Source of the DNA: Lingula anatina
Lineage: Eukaryota; Brachiopoda; Lingulata; Lingulida; Lingulidae
DNA length: 50,767 nt
Assembly: GCF_001039355.2 (NCBI RefSeq)
Contig: NW_019776007.1
Location: 1-50,767, forward strand
Reading direction: 5' to 3'
Positions within the stretch are counted from its first letter, which is position 1. Each line of letters begins with the position of its first letter. Of the stretch, positions 23,501 through 33,797 are shown in pieces. A program made the position numbers and the translations under genes. Under the pieces are notes generated by a model that had not been told where the DNA came from, did no database searches, and worked only from the letters and a program-made list of their open reading frames with translations.

Positions 23501-26500
23501 AGATATATGAAATTAATATAATTTTAATGAATCTTAAAGTCTTGCCATTCATTCTTGAAATTGTTCACGTAGGGTTGAACTTGCTGTTGTTAATGTTATC
23601 AATGTCATAAAAGTAGGTCCATTAACATATTAAAGCCAATATTATATGCTGAGTTTGAAATAACATTTGAAGAGAGCGTGAATTACTTAATTGCAATTTG
23701 TACCTGTATAGCACTATTAGTTTTTTATGCCACTCATAAAAGCCGACAATTAAACCGAATAAATCACTCGATCAGCTGTAAAAGAGCTTCAAAACTGCCG
23801 TTTCTTCAAATCTCTGGTCGTAAAATGATGACCTATTTACCCGTTCTCAGTTCGCAGAAGTCCGCATAATGGAGTAGTAATGCATGGTGCATTACTGTTA
23901 AGCCCGGTTATTTAAATGGGTTGCCGAAAACGACCAACGATATCACAGAAAGAAATCAGAAAAATATTCGGGAAATATGAAACGATTCCCTTTCGTATTT
24001 CTTTGAGTTGTATTATTATAAATTATAAAGTGGCATTTGGTCGGGTTTATGGCAAAATTGTCAATTAACAAGTTGCTATTTCTGATGCACTGATGTACTA
24101 TTTCTGTTTTGCTGCTTTAGGACCAGAGTAATTTACACACGCCTTGGTAATTTTTCTTATCATGCTGAACAGAATCCGACAATTTTTTTTGCATTTTAAC
24201 AGGTGCCAGGCACCAGGTGGGAGGAGACGCAAGCGTCAAGCTTCTTCAGAGCAAAGGGACTGCGAGGAAAATATCCTCTGTGATGTCATAAAAAACGTTG
24301 AAGGCGTGTTTGGCAGATGTGCTGCAAGTTCACTCGTGAATTCCGAAGAGTACTACGTGTCCTGTGCAATTGATGTTTGCTCAGCCTCCGGAGATGAAGC
24401 AACATTGCCAGAGGTAGGTAAATTTATTTTAACATGAGATAGGCCCTACATTGATGCTAAATTCTAAAAAAAATTCTACCCATCAAAATTAATTTAATTT
24501 TATTAATTTTAGGAATAAATTCAAAATAATTAAATATGGAAAATGAATTTTGAATGATTAGAAACGATTACAGAGCTTTCTCTCCGAATGCAGGTTCAGC
24601 ATGAGGTGGCGTGTGGTATCATTGAGACCTATGCTAAAGCGTGCGAAGAAGCAGGACTCGGGGTATTCCCTGGAGCTTGGAGAGAAGTAACAGATTGCCG
24701 TAAGTTTATCAGTTAGCTGTCATTTGGTCATCAATTTGTCACAATGTGCACATAATACGACAGAAACCAGTAAATTATGCAGACCTGCTGGTTCTAACTT
24801 CATTAGCAAGTACAGACTTGACATTTAATATGGAATATTTTTTTCCAAACCATTTTTCATCAGTTTTTTCCTATTTTGCAGACTGATAAATGAAAATAAG
24901 GATTTAAATCGTGTTGTAATAACTTTTGATTATCTCTTTGATGTCATTGTGACATCAGTTCATTAATGGAATTCGCCAGAGAAGCAAACAAAAACACATT
25001 GCCTATTATATGTCATACGACAACCATTAAAAGGAATATTTTGGACCTCCATATTTTCCAAAATATTGTCTGTAAAAAGAGTTAAACGCTCCACAAAGGA
25101 CCCTCATGTCAGTGTCTAGTCACAGTAACGGTCGCTGTTACGCCTGACTTCTTCTGGCTGCTACCAGCGCTCCAAGTGGCAAGGCATTCCTTGGGATAGG
25201 TTTTTAAAGTTCAATCTGGAATACCATTCCAGGCATCAGTCAAATTCTGCCCAATTTGGTCCAGTTTTGTTGTAGGACATGTAGGCCATTGATTCGGAGA
25301 GTAATGGCCTACCCACATATTGTCTATTTGGTTCAAATATGGCGATTTTGATGACCAAGGTAGCTGCTCATTCCCTTGGTTCTGTAAGTAAACTGCTATT
25401 AAAAGTGCTCTGTGTGAACCAGCAATCTCACCGTGCAACCTAAAATTGTTGCTAAGTTGTCCCCAATCAAATGATAGCCAAGTGGTTCCCAGATTATTTC
25501 TTTATTTGATCTGGTTCAGATTTTCGTCGATGACTACCATTGGTGTTTGGCAGCAATGTGGTTTCCACTCCAAATACTGACGCTGTTAATGACCTTAGTC
25601 ACTTTAGACGCGGCACACGCTTCGTCGTTGGCCTCTTCTGGATGTCTGTAAACTGTTTTGACTGTTGAGGGGTACAGGTGAAATCTGACCTTAGTAAAGA
25701 GAGCCACGAGATTTCAGTGTTCAACCCAGAAACAGCCAAGGTCCCCAATTCAACAGAGAAACATACAACGATGTTTTGCTGTTTACAGTGGGTTCCTCGG
25801 AGGTCGTCTGGTATTCTAACCTGCTAAAACCAGTTTGGCGTTGCTAAGGGCCTTGAAAAATGCGTTTTGGTGGTAATTTACCCCTCATTCTGAACGGACT
25901 TGGTGGTTTTGTTTAGTTGCAACAGCATATCCCGAAAGGCAGTGGGTCCTGTACCCTGGTGGTAAGATTTCAATACATTGGGTGTGGCCTCTGTGTAGGT
26001 ACATTAGTCTGAGCATTACTCTGTAAAACTGTGCGGACCGTTTCGTTTGGCGCAATTACCTGTCTGGCCAGTGGCAATGCCTGTCTTTTTCGCGCCATTC
26101 TGCCACAGATTAACAAATTTGTAAAGCACTGCATAGCTCATTTTACACACTGCAAACCCGACCACTTGCATGCAAAATTTCAAATTCTTCTATGCAGTAG
26201 TTGCCGACATGGATACTTTTTTGACAGAACCATGCTTTGCCAAAGCCAAGCTTTGACCTGCCCAAAGGAGCACTACCCAATTAAATCACTGAATATTACA
26301 TAATGCAGCAGCGCAACAAACCTGGTAATCAGTTAATTGGTAGCGACACACCTGACTACACACTTCTCCATTCACATATCTTATATGAGATCGGAGTTTG
26401 TGAAAAAAAAACACATTTTCACCTAGGCATACATTCGAAACTGAAATATTCCATATTAAATGTCAAGTCTGTAGTTTGATAAAATGCGTATGTGATAGGT

Positions 26501-27519
26501 ATAGAGATAATAATATACAGCGTGCACTGAATTCTTTCAATATCTATTTTCGGAGATCTAAGGTCGTTTGATTTGTTTATTGTTCTTTCCTGTTCTAGTT
26601 CAGATATTGATAAAATAACTCGATCTTGTTGGTCTTTTTTACATATCTTGGTCATATTTTTCTCTATTTTCTTGAATAGCGCTGCATGGGTGTAATGCGG
26701 AGGGATACAACATGCGTTATAATGCAAGCATGACTAGTTGTCCAGCCTCTTGTGTCAACCCCTCGGGCTCCGAGCAATGTGCTTCACAAGAGGGGTGCCA
26801 GTGTCTGGCCGGGTACGTCCGTAGTGGACATCTGTGTGTTCCTCGGGACCGTTGTGGTTGTGAGGATGCAACGGGTGGCTACCATCAGGTAATCTTATTA
26901 TATCCTAGAACGTGTGCTTTCACCTTCAAAAGGAATAGGTAGTTTTATGGACTTCTATACATCCAAACGTCAAACATTCATTAAAGCAGTTCCACCTCAC
27001 CTCCCCATACACACATACATACACAAAAAAGCATTTTTTGCTCTCTTAAATGTCCATGTATGTGCTTAAAAGGCATTAGACCGACCGGCTGGCCTTGTGG
27101 CCAAACTGACCTAAGAATATTAAATAAAAAAGATTCTTCACCATTGCAAGATAGAGCCTTAGCCTTGTAAAGTGTTTTTAAATACTTTAAATTAAAACAA
27201 TTAAAATGACTGATGTCAGCTCTTTTACACATCAGTCGGGCCTGGACAGCTCATAGTGCGCAGTGGATACCTTAGAATAGTACTAAGACGATAAACTTCC
27301 AAAATATCCACACTGCTTGACCTGTAATACACCTGTATCTTTCAGTTAGGGGACACATGGGCCTCTCGTAACTGTACTCATTGGTACATGTGTGTGGAAC
27401 CGAACCAAATAGAGGAAATACAGAGTCCATGTGGTGTAGGGAGCCAGTGCCAGCTTGTAGATGGCCTGTGGACGTGTACCGATTCCATCAAAACTACTGA
27501 ACCCCCAGTGATAGTATAA
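14573..27519 (+). CDS. Secreted chitin-binding VWD-C8-TIL protein, paralog 2 (10 coding exons)
   Basis: Coding exons: 14573-14576, 15055-15135, 15371-15550, 15823-15894, 17481-17713, 23130-23497, 24203-24413, 24594-24699, 26680-26888, 27346-27519. The product is 545 aa, with the same exon phases as paralog 1. Order: signal peptide (1-23), CBM14 (32-86), VWD (about 91-311, GDPHYHTYDD opening and CGMCGTCNGD at 258-267), RRRKR (320-324), C8, TIL, TIL-associated segment, and the end TEPPVIV. Exons 3 and 8-10 are nearly identical to paralog 1, and exon 8 gives the same 35 residues. Exon 5 and the first half of exon 6 are strongly diverged, and exon 5 has eight extra residues including a Gly/Pro-rich stretch. 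Introns 4, 5 and 8 are enlarged by mobile elements. All splice sites look intact, so I read it as functional. The role is inferred to be the same as for paralog 1. Confidence 0.87.
16021..17183. mobile_element. 1.2-kb inverted-repeat element in intron 4 of VWD gene 2
   Basis: The ends match as inverted repeats: CTAGGGATGTTATGTGA at about 16,022 and TCATATAACATCCCTAG at about 17,167-17,183. The paralog's intron 4 is only 214 bases, against 1586 here, consistent with insertion. There is no open frame of note. It contains the tandem array listed next. Just outside the right end, TTGGCGGGAGGTGACCAGCGC, found inside the element at about 17,130, recurs at about 17,278, so the right border may be complex. 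Confidence 0.6.
16560..16915. repeat. Tandem repeat with CCGCCTCG units
   Basis: Three to four diverged units of about 100 bases. Each carries ATTCCGAAACCGCCTCGTNG, then CAGAAATANCACCAAAAAGTA, then ACTCCTGTGAACTTGTAA, then ACATCCGTTTGNTTTTGAC. Units start near 16,650, 16,745 and 16,838. It lies wholly inside the 1.2-kb element. Confidence 0.75.
19420..20330. repeat. Degenerate tandem array, GGTGTGGCTGTCCCTAGGGG units
   Basis: About five diverged units, each holding a version of GGTGTGGCYGTCCCTRGGGG, then TTGATTANTATTTT, then TCTGCTATCTACCCRTAGRTC. Unit centres are near 19,445, 19,780, 20,010, 20,155 and 20,295. It lies inside the 4.5-kb element. Confidence 0.55.
20558..20778. mobile_element. 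Small MITE with GATCGATC ends
   Basis: Inverted ends: CCCCATTTCCATAGATTTTT then AGATCGATCTA on the left; TAGATCGATCTAAATCTCTG then GGAAAGCACCCC on the right. About 220 bases with no coding content. A related half-end (GGGTTCCCATTCCTAGATCG) lies at about 12,520-12,545. Confidence 0.6.
21074..21106. repeat. (GA)n microsatellite
   Basis: A purine tract of GA units interrupted by ATG, inside the 4.5-kb element. Confidence 0.9.
21238..21375. repeat. CAACGTTGA-rich repeat, probable MITE end
   Basis: Several spaced, partly inverted copies of GACGTTGATNCAACG and TTTCAACGTTGAAACAAC end in TTTTGCCCGCTGGGTT. Such arrays next to a GCCCGCTGGG end are known from non-autonomous DNA transposons in marine invertebrates. 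The family assignment is from memory only. Confidence 0.45.
21727..22000. repeat. SINE-like dispersed repeat, copy B
   Basis: It has the same start (ACTAGAAAAGCACTCCGAG), core (GATCCGGATCACCACC) and (CAGA)n tract as the repeat at 4937-5190, and it ends CTCGGCGGAGGTAATAAT. It is nested in the 4.5-kb element in intron 5 of VWD gene 2. A short internal duplication (TATGTTGATGACAAACA) is private to this copy. Confidence 0.8.
24813..26471 (-). mobile_element. Tc1/mariner element in intron 8 of VWD gene 2
   Basis: A 1659-bp insertion with perfect 28-bp inverted ends beginning CAGACTTGACATTTAATATG, bounded on both sides by TA (24,811-24,812 and 26,472-26,473), the classic Tc1/mariner target duplication. 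The paralogous intron is 484 bases and lacks it. The identical ends beside a decayed transposase suggest a moderately young insertion. Confidence 0.88.
25190..26098 (-). pseudogene. Broken Tc1/mariner transposase
   Basis: The frame appears to start at the ATG complementary to 26,096-26,098 (MARKRQALPLARQV, a plausible N-terminal DNA-binding region). It ends near 25,190 with a recognisable catalytic C-terminus: SPYLNQIDNMW (compare SPDLNPIENLW) and, further on, DAWNGIPD (compare W..IPQ). At about 909 bases the span suits a transposase of roughly 300 aa. The frame is broken by stops and shifts, and only 75 codons remain open at 25,211-25,438. It cannot make an active enzyme. Confidence 0.75.
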
Positions 27520-27999
27520 TACCAAAATGTAGGTAAAGTATACATAGACAAATACTTTAATGATTTGAGGTTTTTTCATTTAAATGCAAACGCTTATTCT
27601 CAATAAATAGGTGCATTGGGGATACTGAAATTAACGACGGTTTAAAATTTAGTCCGTTTATGTATATTTGTGTGAGAACTGAAAAATGTAGTAATACTTT
27701 TTTTAGTGATTTAAGTTGCTAGACTGATGTTAGTAAAATTCCACTTGGAAAAACAATTCTCCTACTCGTTTTGTTTTAATAAAATAAAATCAATTGTCAT
27801 ATGGACCCATATAATGAGAATGAGTGTAGTCAGCCAGCCAGTCAGTTTTTTCTTAATCATGACAAAATGTTGACAAACTTTTTTCAAACGACGGTATTTG
27901 AATTTTAATTTTATTTTAAATCACACATACAGTATATATATATGTAGGTGTTTGATATTTCAATTTACTAATAATTGTTTAATTATGCATCACTTTCAG

Positions 28000-28305
28000 A
28001 AGCTGTGTTACTTCTCTGACGTCATGCTAGTGAGCGCTGCAAACTTCTTCACATTCTACAGCAGTTTAAAAAACTGGGGAAACATTTTCTGAGCATTTTT
28101 GTGGATATATAGAAGGCGTAAAAAACGTTCAATCGTTTTAACCATTTTACCGACCATAAAATTATGTACTTGTAGATACAATGAATGATGACTGTGCAGT
28201 AGCCTGCTACAGTATGTTAGAGTATCTGATTAAAAATGTACCCATGCGACACTAGCATGTACACGTCATAAGAAAATTACCGGAATAAAGATTATTTGCG
28301 GTACC
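28000..28305 (+). other. Untranslated 3' exon and polyadenylation signal, VWD gene 2
   Basis: The donor lies just after the stop codon (GTAG|GTAAAG at 27,532/27,533). The acceptor CACTTTCAG precedes 28,000 and AATAAA lies at 28,284-28,289. The exon is collinear with 8774-9100 of the first gene, including CTTCTCTGACGTCATGC and AAGGCGTAAAAAACGTTCAA. Confidence 0.65.
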
Positions 28306-28390
28306 TTACAACGCTTCTTGCTTCTTTGTTTTTTCCGAACAACTTGATTTAATAAGACACATTGAAGAATATAATGAGTCGAATTTCCTA

Positions 28391-29310
28391 TGGTTTTCAT
28401 CTACATCACTTATCTGTAAGCTGACAATTTCTCCAATCACTGGGGTAGCTTCTTTTTCTAGGGTTGTTAGTGTGTACTGTGTTTTCTTTCCCTTTATTCC
28501 CAGTTTCTTCTTGAGACCTTCAGTGCAGAAGGTGGAATTTGAACCGCTGTCTAGTAGTGCGTACGTTTGCACTACATTGTTTCCATTTGGGTTTTTCACC
28601 TTCACTGGCACTATGGGTAGTCCAATTGCAACATTTTCCGTGTCAACAAACCCATTAGCAGCACGTGGAGGGGTAGAGGAATTGTTCTCATTTGGCATAC
28701 TATTGTAACTATGTAGAAGAGTATGATGCCTTTTCCCACAAACTTCACAGTTCCTTTTAAATTTACATTCATGTGCTGTGTGGTTTGGTTTAAGACATTT
28801 GAAGCACAGACCTTTGCTTAACACCATCTTCCTTCTTTCTTCATATTTGTCTGACACAAAAACTGGGCACTGGTCCAACCAATGATCTTGGCTGCATCTG
28901 ATACAATGCTTGCTGACTGCTGCAGGCAGATTACCTTCTCTTGAGAAACTTTCTGATGCTTTGGATTCAGCAATAAATGACCGAGCCTTGATGGACGATT
29001 TGCTTGAAACAAGTGACATGTCAACCAAAGAACCAAATACAGGGTCACGCCTCTTCTCTGCTTCCACTTCAACCATCTCTACCACATCATTCAAAGTCGG
29101 AAATTTGCCCAATGCTGTGATCTTGTGATTGTTCTCTAACCATTTTTTCCTCATATCTAATGGAAGTTTCTCAATAATTCTTCGTAAGGATTGTCCTGTA
29201 TTTAATTCTGCCTCACAATTCATGGCACTTAACGTATCTTGGCACCCTCGAAGTGTATCGGCGAATGCTCTCAATTGTGCACTGTCTTTTATTGATTTGT
29301 GATTTAAAAC
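28391..29310 (-). pseudogene. BEL/Pao retrotransposon gag-protease fragment
   Basis: Reading on the minus strand from about 29,300: the C-terminal part of a DUF1759-type gag (SAQLRAFADTLRGCQDTL), then zinc knuckles (CIRCSQDHWLDQC; CFKCLKPNHTAHEC, a CX2CX4HX4C; CEVCGKRHHTLLH), then an aspartic protease start with ALLDSGSNSTF. Reverse transcriptase and integrase are absent. The element stops abruptly at about 28,391, where the open frame runs on into host 3' flank (its last 30 or so codons are host DNA). Upstream the frame is broken near an N at 29,315 and the gag N-terminus is missing. It is a dead fragment, not a host gene. Confidence 0.8.
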
Positions 29311-30195
29311 TTAGNTACAAATCAGCTTCTTCTTTCTTTAGGTCTGTTCCGTGATAGGCAAAAGTCTAAACTGCTTGTAGCGTCCAATATCTTAACAAAC
29401 GCAGGTTGTCTGTTTGAGCCTTTATTGATCCACTACAATAAGATACGTTCTGAAATAATAATAAATACAGATACTTAACATCTATACTTCATGATCCTTT
29501 TCAATATGACTTACTTATATAATGACTGAATGTCACTGTTATTAAATCAATTTCTTTTATAAGTGCATTACAAAGTTAAGAAGAAACAAATTAATTCCAA
29601 AATTAAATGATAACATACATAAACTAGCTACTCACTAGACTTGTCTAGCCTCGACTTGTGAAACATGACAAAATACCGTATAACCTTTGTCTGCTGACAC
29701 TGTAATAAATATAAAACAACTTCATGAAATTATGTAGCTAGCTGAGATAAACATACTCAATATCTAAGGAAAGAAAATAAACGTAAACTAACAGGCCTGA
29801 CAAAGATTGTTTGTTAACCACGCCTAATACATTCATGCATTATAACACGTGTTCTTAAAATGCCTTTACATTACTTGCAAATTTATATGCTAATTACGTA
29901 ATGAGCTATAAAATAGGTCTAGTAACCAAGCAACATATATAAAATGAGTTTTAAGAAAGGACCGGGCAAATACATACTGTACTTATTTGTCTTTTTTTTC
30001 TACTTTCTCTTCATACGTGCGAGTGTTGCGTCCTCCGTGAATCTGAACGTGTGCACCTCTCCCAACTTACGAATCTCTTTCTTCTAAAGATCATTTTCTC
30101 AACCAAATACATAGCAATTGCACCGAATGCAGTATGTGAGACTACATGGTAATTACTTTCCCTTAAACACGGGATATAGAATTCTAGCCACTACA
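29311..30195 (-). mobile_element. Probable LTR and leader of the BEL/Pao fragment
   Basis: This is the remaining part of the insertion, upstream of gag on the minus strand. Comparison with the unit-1 flank places the outer border near 30,195, where the minus strand would start TGTAGTGGC (LTRs normally open with TG). A TTTTATATAT box lies at about 29,935-29,945 on the minus strand. The inner border, near 29,390, is uncertain, and no second LTR was found. There are no host genes here. Confidence 0.5.
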
Positions 30196-33100
30196 ACTAG
30201 TTTTGTGGGAGTAAAACGCTGTAACTGTGTTGTTCTTTTCATGTTTTGCACATGTATGTGTTTGCGAGTGTGTTTTTTTTCTGAATGCTTAATTTTAAAT
30301 TTGCCAAAACAAAGTGCCATTTATTCGACAATTAGAAGGGGACCGAATATTGCCGAAGGGAGGGGCACGTGCTGTGTACATGTAGCCTACATCCAGTGCA
30401 TCCATGGTAATTGTGTGCAAGATAAAAAAAATATATCGTTTCCGCGTGGTGTGATAATAGTTGAGCATCTTGTTAAATGTGGTCGACTTTCATAAACATC
30501 GAAATTGAAGTTTCATGGTCGCGGTTAGTACAGTAGAGAAACATTTGCGAGTTGTCAGTTTACTGCAATGAACAGGATAATTTTGACCTACCTTGAGAAG
30601 CAAACGCAGCAATCAGCAAGGGTGATTAAAGAAATCGTCGAATTCATTATAAATCATAAGAATTGAAGTAATCTGGCTCAGCAATCAGATTTCACCTATG
30701 GAATAAATAAAGCCAATAATTCAATGTCGCTGGATTGTGTTAGAGAAGACAAGATGCTATTGTACTTGATCGAAAATTTTACCAGCAGAATATTTTGCAA
30801 ACATTCCATCTTGTGCTGCATTGCAAGTCCGGTAATTAACCCTGTGTGTTTGCCAAGTGCCCTGATTCATGCATTAAGATCAAGTGTCCCGAATTCTCTA
30901 TGAATGTTTAAGAGTCCCTTTTTTCTTTTGAAGATCCTACATTCAGCAATACATCTATCTACATGCAATGTACCATCAAATAATCTTTGCACCCATAAAA
31001 CTACTTCAAAACTCTGGTACCATCTTACATGTTTCACCACTTCTCTCCTTCAATTCCCTATTTTGGCAACTAAGTGACTGTTAAGTTTATTATTTTATGT
31101 TGGCAAAAAATACAAACACTGTGAAACCTCACTCTTTTGTATAATTATTTTATTTGAAAAGAACAATAGAATGCTACATTTGGACATTTGAACCATACCT
31201 CAATTTAGTGTGTATGACATGCTTTGCTTATTCAGTGATGATTTACTGCATATTCATAAAATAGGGATTAATTTAGAGATTAATGTAGTTTATAATCCTT
31301 GTCCTATTACCAACTCATTAGTAAATTGTTAAGCCACAACAGCGCATATTCATTACATACTGTAATTACTGTAACAGTAATACAATGGCATGTATGTCCA
31401 CACCATGTAAGTAGTAACCAAAATCTGATGCTTCAGGTTAAACAACCTGCTGATCAATTATTTATGGTTACAGAAAAAATATTCCAAATACAAAATAATC
31501 TAAGAGCAAGAGGTACATGTTCTGTATATAAATGTAGTATACACGTTTCATTAATTCATATTGTTATATGTATGACACAGATGCTGGACAAAAATATGGC
31601 AGTGTTTTACTTTACTACATCATAAACATTTTCACAAATTACACTGTGTGTATATTCACAATACAATTTTTCACAAGAAATTGAAAGCACCAGTGTTTCA
31701 CTTTCCAGTGTTGTTCTGTACAAATAAACAACAAATTTTCACATTACAGAACTTGTTTTACACGTCTTGTTTTTCATGGTTACAGTGCAACCCATCACTG
31801 TTTTTCCATAAGATAAACAAAATACAACTTACATATCACTATGCAGTAATTTTTGAATTACCTTGCTTATTGTCTAACACTTTTCTTGCATTCAATACAT
31901 TTCATAAGATGAGTGAAATTTTCACTGAAAACAAAGTAAACTTTTGAGTGAAAGTTTTTTGTTTGCATTATTTGATTTTTTGATAACATAAACAATTCCC
32001 CGGGTTGGTAACAAAAATCAAAATACATTATTTTGCAATATTTATCTACTCATACACTGTACCAGTAATTGGCTGGAAAGTATCAGTTATGCCAACAGAT
32101 CACCTTGTATCAGATAATGCACTATTTTCAAAAATGAGAGCAAAAGTTAGATTAAATGGAGAAAAACATCCAAGTACATTGTATGGCATGGATTTCTGTT
32201 GATAAGAGTACAGTCCACCAACATTTAATATGCGCATCCTTTAACTTCACCTTTATCTTAATTTCATATCATTTAGGTAATGAACCAGTAGTAAAACAAA
32301 AGTATTAAATGTGGCACAAAGACTGACACACTGCTTAACAACACAGCTCTAGAAATTTGGAATGTCTTTACGTCTTTATGAAATATATCTGTGTATAACT
32401 CATTCATAACCATGATAATTATCTGAATGCTTTATGTGTATTTTCAAAATCCAAATACTTTTTATATTTGTTAATCAGTCTTTTATAAGTCATTCACATT
32501 CAGATTACCATATTCACATATCATCTTCACTGCCTGGATAAAAAATAAATGAGTAAATAAACAAAACATAACCATTTAATATATAAATTTGTGCACTACA
32601 ATTAAATGCATGCTCATAATGCAAGATATCTTAGGAGAAAGTTTTAATTACCCTTGTAAGAGTGTTATGCCACAGCACCATCTAACTTATAACAGCATAA
32701 ATATGTTCTCAAATTATAAAACAGGAATGAGAACAGTCATAACAGTATTACAAAACTGGCATGTTAAGTCCTCTCAATCAGATCCACAGTTTAACAAAGT
32801 TTGACATTAACATACAAACATTTTTTTTTCATATTTACTTTTAGAGTATGACACAGTTGTCCTTAACAGCTATGAATTCAACTTTTAGTCCATCAAATAA
32901 ATGCCATGCACGGATTCTATATAAAGATAATACATTTTTGCAATTTTAAAGTAGCACATTTTATGATGAAAAATATATATGAAACTTTCAGTAGCAGATC
33001 TATAATGTTCAGAGAAAAGACTATCCATTTAATAAAATATCAATAAAAAAATAAAATGTTAAAAAATTACTCACCAGTGGAATGATTTCAGCATTTGAAA

Positions 33101-33234
33101 TCTTATTTTAAAGTTAAAGTGTTAATGCTTAAAATAAATAAATAAATAAATAAATGATGGCCTTTGCTGTTAAAATCCCTACACCCTACCCGACCTCCAT
33201 ATTCCAAAGTTTAATGTGATAGTTCATTGATTAA
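30196..33234. other. Gene-free interval between VWD gene 2 and the aminopeptidase
   Basis: The first 460 bases are the resumed 3' flank of unit 2 (collinear with 9190-9600). From about 30,660 the DNA is AT-rich, with scattered short open frames lacking splice sites or domains. An (AAAT)n tract sits at 33,132-33,154. I see no gene. Confidence 0.6.
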
Positions 33235-33490
33235 AACTATCCAAAATATATCTGTATACTACAGCATCACACCTTCACATATTATATCAACAAATAAACT
33301 TTACACTGCCCCTTATCAAATAACATTTAAATCACAGAGTAATGATAAAATTCTTACCGATTAACAACTAGATAAGTGCTGCTCAAATGTCCTTTAACAA
33401 CCATTCAGTAGGGTGAGCAATAAAAGAACATTTATGAGGCCAGTTTCAGAAAAAAAACTGTTTTCAGCAAATGACTGTTGTTTCAGGCTC
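33235..33490. repeat. Duplication-border segment, partner of 12,540-12,790
   Basis: It matches 12,540-12,790 in order and orientation (see that entry) and ends about 310 bases before the aminopeptidase stop codon. I infer the 3' border of the tandemly duplicated unit. Confidence 0.7.
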
Positions 33491-33743
33491 CTTTGCCAAT
33501 TTTGCCTGTGTATTCAAATTTAACAAAACTCCTAGTGAGCAGTTACTACCTGGTGAAGCCACTGTGACACAGTCCATAAAATATTCTGAACCAGCATTTT
33601 GGAGTTACCTCTATCCTAAAAGACTGTCTCTGTTAATAATTTTATTGCACATGATTATAAGTCTTTTAGGACATTCTGGTGCCACTAATAAAACCGCCAA
33701 GTATTATATGTTTGTTATCCTCCCCTTATTATCTGATTATCTA

Positions 33744-33749
33744 TTTATT
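33744..33749 (-). terminator. Polyadenylation signal candidate, aminopeptidase
   Basis: AATAAA on the minus strand lies 49 bases after the stop codon. It would give a very short 3' UTR; other AATAAA/ATTAAA copies lie further on, so the real end is uncertain. Confidence 0.45.
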
Positions 33750-33797
33750 AATGATTATCTATTTACTGCTGATTAATATTATGACAAACCAATTAAA

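Noticed and set aside
23142-23552. A 136-codon antisense open frame opposite exon 6 of VWD gene 2.
   Set aside because: It is the complement of a strongly supported VWD exon and has no homologous open frame of its own.
28472-29128. Open frames on the + strand opposite the BEL/Pao fragment.
   Set aside because: They are antisense shadows of the gag-protease frame, which shows zinc knuckles and a DSGS protease motif.
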